Shown: positions 1 through 8,403, numbered from the stretch's first letter. The stretch: DNA of 64,000 nt from Streptomyces sp. WAC05374 (GCF_004353505.1 NZ_SMNQ01000001.1:682001-746000); one strand, 5' to 3'. Translations and numbers: made by a program. Notes: generated from the letters alone by a model not told the origin.

Positions 1-143
1 GGTTTGAAGCGCTCCAGGAAGCCGGTCTCCGGGTCGGCGTCCTGTTCCAGCCGGAATCCGTCGCGGTGTTCGTAGAGCCATTCGAGGGCGCCCACACCGA
101 CCGTGTGGACGAGGCGGGTGTCGGCGGCGGTGGCGGGGGTCAT
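1..143 (-). CDS. N-terminal fragment of an uncharacterised alpha-helical protein, paralog of the next gene
   Basis: The gene begins with ATG at 143 and runs off the window edge, so only about 47 residues are visible. It opens MTPATAADTRLVHTV and continues with ALEWLYEHRDGFRLEQD. This aligns with ALGWLSDNRAGFRLGDD at the start of the upstream gene at 140-1081, so the two are tandem paralogs. The start codon overlaps the upstream stop as ATGA, which implies translational coupling in one operon with the two small peptide genes at 1800-2350. I associate this protein type with an uncharacterised Streptomyces family (DUF6895-like, from memory, weakly held). No function can be given. Confidence 0.7.
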   Translation of the reverse strand, partial: MTPATAADTRLVHTVGVGALEWLYEHRDGFRLEQDADPETGFLERFK

Positions 144-1081
144 TCCGGCACTCCTGTCCCATGGCCGGGGCGGCGGGCGGCGGTCAGGGTGGCGGCCATC
201 GCCGCGACCAGGGTGGAGTGGTAGCAGTTGGGGAAGATCCGCAGCACCTCCTCGCCGTGGGGCCCGTGGCCCACCTCCGGCAGGCCGCCCGTGGCGTCCT
301 GGGCACCGGCGACCGCCCGCCAGGCGTCCTCGGTGAGTTCCGGCGACGGGGGCCGGGGCAGGCTGGCCGCGACGGCGAGCAGCTCGCAGGTCAGGTCCCA
401 GTGCCGGCACTCCACGCAGTTGTCGAGCCAGGCGGGCAGCCAGGTCTCCAGGTAGTCCACGAGGTCCGCGGGTACGCCGTGCACGTCGTGGCCCCAGTCG
501 GTGAGGTGGAACACCACGTGGGTGAGCATGTACCCGGCGGTCCGCTCGAACGTCCAGGGCTCCGGCAGGCCGCCCAGCCAGGTGGTGGGAAGGACCTCCC
601 GGGCCGCCCGGTGCGGGGGGAAGCCGGTGCGGCGCTCGGAGTTGAGGACGCTGAGCACCCGGTTCGGCAGCATCTCCGTCTGCCGCCAGCTCCGGGTGCG
701 CACCAGCCCGGCGGTGAACTCCTCGTACGCCGGGTGCCGCAGCCCTCCCGAGGCGAACGCGGCGTAGACCTCGAGGGGGTACGTCGCGCAGGGTTCGAGC
801 CGTTGCAGCTCCAGGAAGAGCGCCCCGTCGCCGGTCTCGCGCCAGGCGTGGCGGAACAGGTCGTCGGCGGTGTCGTGCAGGAGGGTCCCGGGCCGGCTGT
901 GGCGGCGGACGCAGACGCAGATCTGGGCGAGTTCGCCCAGGGGTTTCCAGGACGAGTTGACGTCGCCGCCCGCGTCCAGGGCGTCGTCCCCGAGCCGGAA
1001 GCCGGCGCGGTTGTCGGACAGCCAGCCCAGGGCGTCCTCGGCCAGCCGCCGTACGTCCGTGGTCGTCGCCGGCGCCGTCAC
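140..1081 (-). CDS. Uncharacterised 313-residue alpha-helical protein (DUF6895-like)
   Basis: The GTG start at 1081 overlaps the stop of the upstream gene (GTGA), and its own stop overlaps the next start (ATGA), so it is central in a coupled operon. The product has no signal peptide or membrane segment and looks all-helical. It contains a conserved-looking stretch MLTHVVFHLTDWG near residues 195-207, a cysteine/histidine pair in NCVECRHWD, and a glycine-rich turn GGLPEVGHG near the C-terminus. The layout of repeated helical pairs with H/W/G motifs recalls alpha/alpha toroid proteins, but this is impression only. A second copy starts directly downstream. Possible roles are a binding or modifying partner for the duplicated small peptides at 1800-2350; no catalytic family is recognised. 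Confidence 0.75.
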   Translation of the reverse strand: MTAPATTTDVRRLAEDALGWLSDNRAGFRLGDDALDAGGDVNSSWKPLGELAQICVCVRRHSRPGTLLHDTADDLFRHAWRETGDGALFLELQRLEPCATYPLEVYAAFASGGLRHPAYEEFTAGLVRTRSWRQTEMLPNRVLSVLNSERRTGFPPHRAAREVLPTTWLGGLPEPWTFERTAGYMLTHVVFHLTDWGHDVHGVPADLVDYLETWLPAWLDNCVECRHWDLTCELLAVAASLPRPPSPELTEDAWRAVAGAQDATGGLPEVGHGPHGEEVLRIFPNCYHSTLVAAMAATLTAARRPGHGTGVPE

Positions 1082-1788
1082 AGCGGCTCCACCCCGGCGG
1101 CGGGGCGCAGCAGCCGCGCCGCCCGCACGTGCAGCGCCACACGGGGGTCGTCGCCCCCCATCCCGGCGACGAAGTCGAGACCGGCGTCCAGCCCCAGGGT
1201 GTCGGGTACGCCGTCGAGCAGCGCCAGCCAGCGGCCCGCGCCGGCCGCCTGGAGCCAGCCCCGGCGCCGTACGGCCCGGACGAAGCCCCGGGCGAGGTCG
1301 ACGGTGCGGCTCCCTGCCACGCGGGCGACGGCGTTGTCGGCGGCGGGGACGGCGAGGGCGGCCAGGAGGGCGAGTTGGTGGGTCAGCGCCTGCCAGGGCA
1401 GGTCCTCCAGCCAGGTGGCGTCGGGCTCCGCCCCGTCGGGGGCCGCCCCGGCGGCCGGGGCGCCCAGGCCGGCGAGGGTGCGGGTCATGGCCCAGTGGCT
1501 CCACATCGAGGTGGCGGAGGCGTCGGGGCCTGGCGGGTAGGCGAGCACCGCCTTCTCGCACACCGCGAGGTCGACGGGTGCGGGTGGCGTGCCGTGCAGG
1601 ACGCTCGGCAGCAGGACGTCCGCTCCCACGACGCGTACGGCCGCGAGGCCGAGTTCGTCGTCCCCGATGGTGACCGCCGTGCCGGCGGAGACCGGAGAAT
1701 GGCCCCCGCTCGCGAGAGCGGAGACCAGTTGGGCAGACAGTTCCCGCACCGCGTCCGTCAGCGGGGACGAAGTGCCGTTCTGCTCCAT
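1078..1788 (-). CDS. Uncharacterised 236-residue protein in the peptide operon
   Basis: The chosen start is ATG at 1788 (MEQNGTSSPLTDAV), 11 bases after the stop of the small peptide gene 1800-1991. An upstream in-frame extension to 1881 would run back through that peptide gene and is rejected. The protein is Ala/Leu/Gly-rich and mostly helical, without export signals or recognisable catalytic motifs. It carries LAVCEKAVLAYPPGP near the middle and a run of helices rich in Trp (WSHWAMTRTL, WLEDLPWQAL). Its GTGA overlap with the following gene makes co-translation with the DUF6895-like proteins likely. I do not recognise the family. Confidence 0.65.
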   Translation of the reverse strand: MEQNGTSSPLTDAVRELSAQLVSALASGGHSPVSAGTAVTIGDDELGLAAVRVVGADVLLPSVLHGTPPAPVDLAVCEKAVLAYPPGPDASATSMWSHWAMTRTLAGLGAPAAGAAPDGAEPDATWLEDLPWQALTHQLALLAALAVPAADNAVARVAGSRTVDLARGFVRAVRRRGWLQAAGAGRWLALLDGVPDTLGLDAGLDFVAGMGGDDPRVALHVRAARLLRPAAGVEPL

Positions 1789-1799
1789 GCAGGTGCCCT

Positions 1800-1991
1800 T
1801 CAGCCCTTCTTCTTGGGGCGCGGGGCCGGTGGGGCGAGCAGCAGTTGCAGCTTCCCCGCCTGGAGGGCCAGCGCCGCGCACTCACGGGTGTCGCGGTGGA
1901 AGCCCTGGAGCTCACCCGGGTTGAGGGCCGCTTCGATGTCGTCGTCCAGGACCCTGGTCCGGTCCCGGAGTTCGTGGTCGGTCGACGTCAT
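1800..1991 (-). CDS. Small single-cysteine peptide, copy 2 of a tandem pair (RiPP-precursor-like)
   Basis: ATG at 1991 is preceded by AAGGGA at a suitable distance and gives a 63-residue product. It shares with the upstream copy the blocks DIEAALNPGE, GFHRDTREC and QLLLAPP, and a basic end (PRPKKKG). The single cysteine follows HRDTRE, and the C-terminal third is an amphipathic LALQAGKLQLLLAPP segment followed by a Pro/Lys tail. Size, duplication and position at the head of an operon resemble RiPP precursor genes, with the N-terminal acidic part as a leader. However, no known modifying enzyme is visible in the operon. A small regulatory or structural protein is the alternative. Confidence 0.65.
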   Translation of the reverse strand: MTSTDHELRDRTRVLDDDIEAALNPGELQGFHRDTRECAALALQAGKLQLLLAPPAPRPKKKG

Positions 1992-2068
1992 GCCACCATC
2001 CCTTCCTAGGGAAATGGAATATTTGCTTCCGTTCCAGTGGAGACCAGCGCCGCCGGGGGCGCAAATGA
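1992..2068 (-). repeat. Duplicated leader segment, copy 2
   Basis: This stretch upstream of the second peptide gene matches 2351-2427 upstream of the first. Read on the minus strand, the shared elements are CCACTGGAA, GGAAGCAA, an ATTCC block, and a TTTGC followed by C-rich sequence farther upstream. Conservation outside the coding region implies a functional leader or promoter element that duplicated with the gene. Confidence 0.55.
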
Positions 2069-2161
2069 TCGATTGCCCGAGGGGGCCCGCCTCCCGCCGT
2101 GGGGCGCGGACGGGTCGGCCCCCGCCCGCGCCGCGCGCGGGCGGAGGCCATGACTGCCGCG

Positions 2162-2350
2162 TCAGCCCTTCTTCGGCCTCGGCGTCGGAGGAGCCAGCAG
2201 CAACTGCGCCTTGCCCCCTTGCAGGGCCAGAAGCCCGCACTCACGGGTGTCGCGGTGGAAGCCTTCGGCTTCACCCGGGTTGAGGGCGGCTTCGATGTCC
2301 GCGACCGGCACCTTCGTCCGGCCCTGGACCACGTGCTCGCGTGACGTCAT
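2162..2350 (-). CDS. Small single-cysteine peptide, copy 1 of a tandem pair (RiPP-precursor-like)
   Basis: ATG at 2350 follows GGGG at 8-base spacing and gives 62 residues. It is the first gene of the minus-strand operon. The sequence matches the copy at 1800-1991 from residue 18 onward (DIEAALNPGE, GFHRDTREC, QLLLAPP, PRPKKG), while the first 17 residues diverge. Purifying selection on the central and C-terminal part suggests that this is the functional region. The 170-base gap to the next copy carries a duplicated leader sequence, so the whole unit (leader plus gene) was duplicated. Confidence 0.65.
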   Translation of the reverse strand: MTSREHVVQGRTKVPVADIEAALNPGEAEGFHRDTRECGLLALQGGKAQLLLAPPTPRPKKG

Positions 2351-2427
2351 ACCATCATCCCCTTATGCGGAAAGGAATGCTTGCTTCCACTTCCAGTGGA
2401 ACGCAGTCCGGCACGGGGTGCAAACGG
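2351..2427 (-). promoter_or_regulatory. Duplicated leader segment, copy 1, with inverted repeat
   Basis: This is the counterpart of 1992-2068, directly upstream of the first peptide gene. It contains an inverted repeat TTCCAC-TTCCA-GTGGAA at 2385-2401. The right arm is kept in copy 2 while the left arm has changed. It may be an operator or an RNA hairpin. The rest of 2428-2617 is the divergent promoter region with no further gene visible. Confidence 0.4.
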
Positions 2428-2617
2428 CGCGGGCAACCGCTTTCGGTACAGGCTTCAACGTCCGCACGCGGGTGGCGCTCCCCCGTCTGCCCTTCCCGGA
2501 TGGCGCAATTGACCGGCTTGCCCCTTAGATGGAGCGAACCGCCGCGCCGCGTCCTCGCGGCGCACGACGACCGACACGGTGTGTGCCTCACCGGAGTCCG
2601 GCGAACGGAGCCACGCC

Positions 2618-4297
2618 ATGACCACCGACGACCCCACAACTCCCGCCCCGGCGGCGGCCCCTGACCGGGCGAAGCCACCCGACCCGCCCGCCCCGGCGCG
2701 CGACCCGCGCGAAACGGGCGCGGCGTCCGTGGACGCCGCGTACGCGGACGCCATACGCCTCGGTGCCGCCCCCTCCCGCGTGCGCGAGGTACCGGCCGAC
2801 ACGGCGCACCCGGCGGCCCCGTACCCGGGAACGGCCCAGTCCGCGACGACGCACACGAACGGCGCGTACGGCACGCAGACGAACGGCGCCAACGGCACGA
2901 ACGGCACACAGACGCACAGCGCCAACGGCACGAACGGCACGCAGGCGAACGGCGCCTACGGCGCGTACCCGGAGGCCGGGCGTCCCGCGACGGCGCCGTT
3001 CACACCGGACGCGCCGCCCACGCCACCGGCCACCGTGCCGCCGCGCCCGGAGACCGCGCCGTTCGAGGCGGCGCGCCCGGCGACGGCGCCGCCCGCCGAG
3101 CCCGCTCCGGTATCCCGCGCGGCCATGCCGGCCGCGGCACCGGCCCCGCCGGTCACGGGCACCGACGCGGTGACGGAGCCTGCCCCCACGCGCACGCCCG
3201 GCACCCCGGCGGACGGGACCGCCACGGACGGCACCACCGCCGAGCGGGCCGTGGCCGATCCGGCCGACCGGGCCGCGGGCGGGACCGCCTCCGCCGAGGG
3301 CACGGGGGCCGCTTCCGCCGCCGACGCCGTGCGGGCCGGTGCCGGGCCGGTGGACGCCGCGCTGGTGGACGCCGTCCTGGCCGAGGCGAAGAGCGCCGGC
3401 GAGAACGGCGACGACGGCGACGAGCCCATAAGGACACTGCTCTGGACGGCGGCCACCTACCGGCCGCTCGAGGAGGTCGCCGCGCTGGTGGCCCTGCTCA
3501 AGAGCACCGGAGCGGTCTCCAGCCCGGCGGACGAGGCGCTGCGCGCGGCGGCGGTGGTCCGGCCCCTGGAAGAGGTGCGGCAGCTCGTCGCCATGCTCAA
3601 CGAGGCCGGCCACCCGCTGGACGAGGCCGACACAGCACTGCGTGCCGCGGCGGTCGGCAGGCCGATCGAGGACGTCGCCGAACTGGTGAGCATCCTCGGC
3701 ACCGGTGACGCCGGCCCCCGGCCCCGCCCGGCTCCCGGCTCGGCCCCCGCGCCCGGTACGAAGGCGGTCGACGGCACCATCACCGTGCCGGAGAACCCCA
3801 ACGTCCGCCCGCCCCGGTCCGCTTCGGTGGCCCAGTCCGCCCAGTCCACTCCCTCGCTGGAGAAGCCGGTCTCCGTGGCCGACCTGGCCGGCGGGACCTC
3901 GCCCGCCCTGCGGTCCGGTCTGCGGTGGCCCGCGGCTGCGGCCCTGTCCGCCTGCGGTGTCATCCACCTGCCGACGGACTTCGCCGGGCTGCGGTCCGGC
4001 GGGAGCACGGACGCGGTCGCCCTCGCCGTCACCCTGCTGTGCCTGATCCTGGGCCTGTGGCTGGGTGCGCGGGACACCGTACGGGTGTGGGCGGCGGCGG
4101 GCGCGACGGCCGTCGGGGTGGTCGCCCTGCACGCCGTGTCCGGTGGCAGCGCCTTCGACCTGCTGGCGACCAGTGTGGGCCAGTCGTTCGGCTGGGCGAG
4201 CGCCGTCGCGGTGGTGTGCGCCGCGCTCACCGCGGCCATGGCCGGTTCGGCCCTGCTGCGCCGGCAGAGACAGCCCGACGCGACCAACGGGGCATGA
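2618..4297 (+). CDS. Pro/Ala-rich membrane protein with NGT repeats and a triple helical repeat
   Basis: The chosen start is ATG at 2618 (MTTDDPTTPAP) with GGAG eight bases upstream; an in-frame extension to 2579 lacks a ribosome site. The first 270 of about 559 residues are disordered and rich in Pro, Ala and Thr. They include tandem NGTNGTQT-type units at about 85-115 (DNA 2854-2960). Residues about 270-365 contain three copies of a helical repeat of the form EEVAALVALL / EEVRQLVAML / EDVAELVSIL, each followed by a short spacer and ALRAAAV. The last 130 residues form about four membrane helices and end RRQRQPDATNGA. The topology suggests a membrane anchor with a long cytoplasmic tail. No function is recognised. 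It converges on the GH15 gene, 12 bases away. Confidence 0.75.
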   Translation: MTTDDPTTPAPAAAPDRAKPPDPPAPARDPRETGAASVDAAYADAIRLGAAPSRVREVPADTAHPAAPYPGTAQSATTHTNGAYGTQTNGANGTNGTQTHSANGTNGTQANGAYGAYPEAGRPATAPFTPDAPPTPPATVPPRPETAPFEAARPATAPPAEPAPVSRAAMPAAAPAPPVTGTDAVTEPAPTRTPGTPADGTATDGTTAERAVADPADRAAGGTASAEGTGAASAADAVRAGAGPVDAALVDAVLAEAKSAGENGDDGDEPIRTLLWTAATYRPLEEVAALVALLKSTGAVSSPADEALRAAAVVRPLEEVRQLVAMLNEAGHPLDEADTALRAAAVGRPIEDVAELVSILGTGDAGPRPRPAPGSAPAPGTKAVDGTITVPENPNVRPPRSASVAQSAQSTPSLEKPVSVADLAGGTSPALRSGLRWPAAAALSACGVIHLPTDFAGLRSGGSTDAVALAVTLLCLILGLWLGARDTVRVWAAAGATAVGVVALHAVSGGSAFDLLATSVGQSFGWASAVAVVCAALTAAMAGSALLRRQRQPDATNGA

Positions 4298-4309
4298 CGG
4301 GCGACGCCC

Positions 4310-6256
4310 TCAGCGGGCCGCCCGCACACGGGAGCCGCTCCCCGCGCGGCTCCCGTCACCGTCCCCGCTGCGGACACCGTCGCGGGGGCGGTGGCCGTTG
4401 CCGTTCCCGTCGCCCTCGCCGCCGGGCGCACCGTGGCCGTCGCGCGAGCCGTGGCCGGCGCGGCTGACCGTGCGCGTACCGTGCAGGGCGAACGCCGTGT
4501 TCACCAGCGCCACATGGCTGAACGCCTGGGGCAGGTTGCCGAGCTGGCGGCCGCGGACGGGGTCCCACTCCTCCGACAGCAGGCCCACGTCGTTGCGGAC
4601 GTCCAGGACGCGCTCGAACCGCTCGCGGCCCTCGTCCCGGCGGCCGGTCAGGGCCAGTGAGTCCGCCAGCCAGAGCGAACAGGCCACGAACGCCCCCTCG
4701 GCGCCGCGCAGCCCGTCCACGTCGTTGACCCGGCCGCCGCCGCCCGTGTCGGCGTACCGGCGCACGAAACCGTGGTGGTCGAGCCGCCGGGCCGCCTCCA
4801 GCGTGCCGTGCAGCCTGCGGTCCCCGGGCGGGAGGAAGCCGAGCCGGGGCATCAGCAGGGCGGACGCGTCCACCCGCCGCGATCCGTAGTACTGCACGAA
4901 GCAGCCCAGTTCGTCGTCCCAGCCGTGGCGCAGCACGTCCTTGCGGATCTCCTGCCGCATCGCGCGCCAGCGCTCGGCCGAGCCGCGCAGACCGGCGACC
5001 CTCGCCATCCGCAGCGCGCGGTCGGCGGCCACCCAGGACATGATCTTGGAGTGGACGAAGTGGCGTCGCGGGCCCCGCACTTCCCACAGCCCCGCGTCCG
5101 GTTCCCGCCAGTGCTCCTCCAGGTAGTCCATGAACGAGGCGATCAGACGCCACACCTGGGCGTCGATGGCGACCCCGGCCCGGAGCGCGGAGTAGATGGT
5201 GTTGAGGACCTCGCCGTAGACGTCGAGCTGGAGCTGGCCGACGGCGGCGTTGCCGAACCGCACGGGGCGCGAGCCCTCGTAGCCGGACAGCCAGGGGGCG
5301 GTCGTCTCGGCGAGCCGCCGCTGCCCGGCCAGCCCGTACAGCGGTTGCAGATCGGAGGGTTCGCCGGCGATGGCCCGTACCAGCCAGTCCTTCCAGGCGA
5401 CGGCTTCCTCGCGGTATCCGGACCGCAGCAGGCAGGAGAGCGTGAAGGTGGAGTCCCGCAGCCAGCAGAACCGGTAGTCCCAGTTGCGTTCCCCGCCCAG
5501 CAATTCCGGGAGGGAGGAGGTGACGGCCGCGACGATTCCGCCAGTGGGTTCATAGGTGAGCGCTTTGAGGGTGATGAGGGACCGGACGACCTCGTCGCGC
5601 CACGGACCCTGGTACAGGCATTTCGCGGCCCAATTGCGCCAGAATTCCGTCGTGCCGTCCAGGGCCGCCCCGGGGTCCATGAGCACGAGCGCCGGGATGT
5701 GCGAGGGACTCCAGCCGAGGACGAAGGTGACCCGCTCCCCCGCCGACACCGAGAAGACGCAGGACGTACGGGAGGTGCCGACCGACATCTCCACCGGGGC
5801 GTCGGCCGTCAGGAGCGTGGAGTCGGGGCCCGCCACGGCGGCCACCGTCCGCCCGTCGACGGTCCGGGTCCAGGGGACGATGCGCCCGTTGTCGAAGCGC
5901 AGCGTCATGTCGCCACGCATGTCCACCCGTCCGGAGACACCCTCAACGCACCGTACGACCTGGGGGAATCCGCTCCGGGGCGGCATGAAGTCGGTGACCT
6001 TCACGGTGCCGCCGACGGTCTCCCAGACGGATTCGAGCACGAGCGTGTCGGGGAGGTAGGAGCGCCGGGTGCACGCCCCCGCTCCGGCGGGCGCGACCCG
6101 CCAGTGGCCGTTGTCGTCGGTGCCGAGGAGGGCGGCGAAGCAGGCGGGGGAGTCGAAACGCGGCACGCACAGCCAGTCGATCGCCCCGTCCTTGCCGACC
6201 AGGGCCGCCGTTTCAAGGTCTCCGATGAGGGCGTAGTCCTCGATTCGCCCGACCAT
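4310..6256 (-). CDS. Glycoside hydrolase family 15 protein (glucoamylase/trehalase type)
   Basis: The start is ATG at 6256 (MVGRIEDYALIGD), the usual N-terminus of actinobacterial GH15 proteins; a longer frame to 6538 is rejected. The 648-residue product has the N-terminal beta-sandwich region (DWLCVPRFDSPACF near 28) and the (alpha/alpha)6 barrel motif RNWDYRFCWLRD at 257-268. The C-terminal catalytic-acid region is SEEWDP at 561-566. GH15 members of this type act on alpha-glucosides and include mycobacterial trehalase, so trehalose or malto-oligosaccharide hydrolysis is the likely reaction. There is no signal peptide, so it is cytoplasmic. The last 50 residues are a low-complexity Gly/Asp/Arg tail (GDGNGNG, SGDGDGS) not normal for the family. 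Confidence 0.9.
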   Translation of the reverse strand: MVGRIEDYALIGDLETAALVGKDGAIDWLCVPRFDSPACFAALLGTDDNGHWRVAPAGAGACTRRSYLPDTLVLESVWETVGGTVKVTDFMPPRSGFPQVVRCVEGVSGRVDMRGDMTLRFDNGRIVPWTRTVDGRTVAAVAGPDSTLLTADAPVEMSVGTSRTSCVFSVSAGERVTFVLGWSPSHIPALVLMDPGAALDGTTEFWRNWAAKCLYQGPWRDEVVRSLITLKALTYEPTGGIVAAVTSSLPELLGGERNWDYRFCWLRDSTFTLSCLLRSGYREEAVAWKDWLVRAIAGEPSDLQPLYGLAGQRRLAETTAPWLSGYEGSRPVRFGNAAVGQLQLDVYGEVLNTIYSALRAGVAIDAQVWRLIASFMDYLEEHWREPDAGLWEVRGPRRHFVHSKIMSWVAADRALRMARVAGLRGSAERWRAMRQEIRKDVLRHGWDDELGCFVQYYGSRRVDASALLMPRLGFLPPGDRRLHGTLEAARRLDHHGFVRRYADTGGGGRVNDVDGLRGAEGAFVACSLWLADSLALTGRRDEGRERFERVLDVRNDVGLLSEEWDPVRGRQLGNLPQAFSHVALVNTAFALHGTRTVSRAGHGSRDGHGAPGGEGDGNGNGHRPRDGVRSGDGDGSRAGSGSRVRAAR

Positions 6257-6423
6257 GACAAGAATTCTAATCCCGGCTCCGGATGTCACGGCAACAGCAC
6301 GGAACCGCATGAATTCCCGGGGCATTCCATGCCTGTGCACATTCGCATTGACGGGCCCGAAGCGGTGTGCTACGGATGGAAAGCAGGCCATTCCCGGCAG
6401 GTACGTCGCAGGAAGAGGTCCCC

Positions 6424-7288
6424 CGTGTCCTCCGTCCAGGCACGCCGGAATCCGGCGCCCTATGTCCCGCACCCGCTGCGACGGGTGACGGACTGGCCTG
6501 TCGCCGCGGACTCGGTCTCCGACCGGCCCGGCGTCCACCCCGCCCGCCGCGCCTCCGACCGCGTGACACTCGCCGCGACCGCACGGTGCGTGGCGGTGCG
6601 CAGGCCGTGCTCCGCCGGGCGTCGCCGCAGGGGCCGCGCCGTCGCCTCACGCGCCACGGCACGCCGCGGCGACAACGATTCCGACGGCGGTCCGGGCGGT
6701 CATCCCGACAGCGGTTCCGACAGCGCTTCCGACGGTGACTCCGGCGGTGGTTCCGGCGGTGGTTCCGGCGGGGACCCGGTCCTCGGCCGCCACGCCGGCC
6801 GCGGCGGGGTTCCGGCTTTCGACGCGCACGTCGCCGGGGCTTTCGGCGCCCGCCCCCGTGCGGTGCTCTTCTCCGCGACACCCGCGTTCTCGCGCTGTTC
6901 GCCGGCGGGTCCGCCGACGGCGCGGTGGCCGGGTCCTCCGCACCGGGCGCTGCCCGCGGGCGTGTTCGCCCCCCTTCGCGTGCTCGCCGCCGCCCTCGCC
7001 ACCGGCGTGGGGCGCGGGCGCGGGCGCGTGACCACGATCCTTGTCGGGTGGCCGCGGGCCCGCGGGCGGATGCGGACGCTCCGCGCCGCGGTCACCATCC
7101 CCGGGGAAGCGATGCCGATATCGGCCGCCGGGCCGTGGCAGGCGTACGCGCTGGTGCCGCGCGACGCCCGCTCACCGACGGCTTTCGGCATCGCGGCGCC
7201 GCTGTTCCCGGTCCGGTGCTGGTCCCACCGGGCCGGGAACGCCGTCGCCCCGCGGCCCATGACGCTCCGACGCCCCGCCCCGCCATGA
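6424..7288 (+). CDS. Possible hypothetical ORF upstream of the glycosyltransferase
   Basis: The spacer 6257-7284 has no clearly recognisable gene. This frame, from GTG at 6424, has a good ribosome site (AGGAAGAGGT), very high G/C at third positions throughout, and a stop that overlaps the next start as ATGA. These three properties together favour translation. Against it, the product (about 287 residues) has no recognisable domain. It is Arg/Pro/Ser/Gly-rich, with a GSGGGSGGD-type stretch encoded near 6740-6780 and no clear membrane segments. It could be a fast-evolving or decaying gene. The first 160 bases (6257-6420) are A/T-richer and probably hold the divergent promoter for the GH15 gene. 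Confidence 0.3.
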
Positions 7289-8391
7289 CCGCCGGAGCGC
7301 GCCGCCCGCGCGTGCTGCTGCTCGCCAGTGGCCCCCTCGACCGCCGGGACGGGGCGGACAGCGAACTCGCCGCGGCCGTCGCGGACGCGGTGACGGACGT
7401 GGACTTCACGTGGTTCACGCGGTGGCCCCGGCCACGCGGTCCGCGTTTCGTCGAGCGCGGGCGGCCGGTGACGATGCCCGTCCTGGAGGGCCTGCCCCAG
7501 CGCGCCCAGCGGCTTCAGACGGCCGTCGCCGCCGCCGTGGTGGCCCGGCACGCCGACCTCGTCCACGCGGTGCTGGCGGTCGACGAGGCCTTCCCGCTGT
7601 TCTCCCGGGTGCTGCCGTCGCTGCTGCGCGGTACGCCCGTGCTGCACACCGTTCCGGGCGTACAGGACGCGCGGCTGCTGCGCCGGTCGCGGCCGCTCGG
7701 CCAGACGGTGGCGCTGTCCTCGGCCACCGCCAGGGAGCTGAGCGCCGCCGGGTTCGGCCAGGTGCTGGTCGTCCCCCCGGTGGTCCGGCTGGACCGGTGG
7801 CCCTACACACCGCGGCCCTCGGGGCCCACGCCCAGGGTGCTGGTCATCGGGCACCACGGCCCGCACGGGGGCGCCGAGGAGGCCGTCATGGCGGCCGGGG
7901 TCGCCGCCAGGGCCGGGGCGCGGTTCCGGCTGACGCTCGCGCTGCGCCCCCGCCCCGGTCACCCTGCCCGGACGTCCGGCGCCTCGGTGCTGGCCCTGGC
8001 GGAGCGCGAGGGGCTGCGGGACGTGGAAGTCCTCGGCCCCGTACGCGACATGCGGCCGCTGGTCGCGTCGGCGGACGTGCTGCTGTTCGTGCCGCGCCTG
8101 CTGGGCGTGAAGTCGGACGTTCCGCTGACCGTGCTGGAGGCGCTGAGCACCGGCCGGCCGGTGATCCTGGGCGACCACCCCCAGTTCGCCGCGCTCGGGG
8201 ACACCGTGCTGCGGGCCCCGGTCGGTGACGCGCGCCGCACCGGCCACCTGCTGCGCCAGCTCCTGGACCGGCCGCACTGGTGGCAGGTGCTGTCGGAGCA
8301 GGGCCGCGCCACGGTGGAGGAGCGCTTCGGGCCCGAGCGGTTCGCGGCGCGGTACTTCCGGCTCTACCGGGAGCTGCTGAACCACCCGTGA
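7285..8391 (+). CDS. Glycosyltransferase, GT4-like
   Basis: The 368-residue product starts with ATG at 7285 and has the two-domain GT-B layout. The N-terminal half (RPRVLLLASGPLDRRDGADSE) ends in a donor-domain hinge near SALSSATARELSAAGFGQVLVVPP. The C-terminal half contains PRVLVIGHHGPHGGAEEAV and the nucleotide-sugar region SDVPLTVLEALSTGRPVI. The latter is the EX7E-like part of GT4 enzymes, here with E in LTVLEAL. It probably transfers a sugar from an NDP donor to an envelope or natural-product acceptor at the cytoplasmic face; the substrate is not inferable. Its start overlaps the stop of the uncertain ORF upstream. It converges on the methyltransferase at 8404. Confidence 0.8.
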   Translation: MTAGARRPRVLLLASGPLDRRDGADSELAAAVADAVTDVDFTWFTRWPRPRGPRFVERGRPVTMPVLEGLPQRAQRLQTAVAAAVVARHADLVHAVLAVDEAFPLFSRVLPSLLRGTPVLHTVPGVQDARLLRRSRPLGQTVALSSATARELSAAGFGQVLVVPPVVRLDRWPYTPRPSGPTPRVLVIGHHGPHGGAEEAVMAAGVAARAGARFRLTLALRPRPGHPARTSGASVLALAEREGLRDVEVLGPVRDMRPLVASADVLLFVPRLLGVKSDVPLTVLEALSTGRPVILGDHPQFAALGDTVLRAPVGDARRTGHLLRQLLDRPHWWQVLSEQGRATVEERFGPERFAARYFRLYRELLNHP

Positions 8392-8403
8392 GCCCCCGGT
8401 GGG

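Noticed and set aside
6700..8385. Minus-strand frame opposite the glycosyltransferase
   Set aside because: It is a shadow frame with Gln/Gly/Arg-rich content; the plus-strand frame has GT-B motifs and a coupled start.
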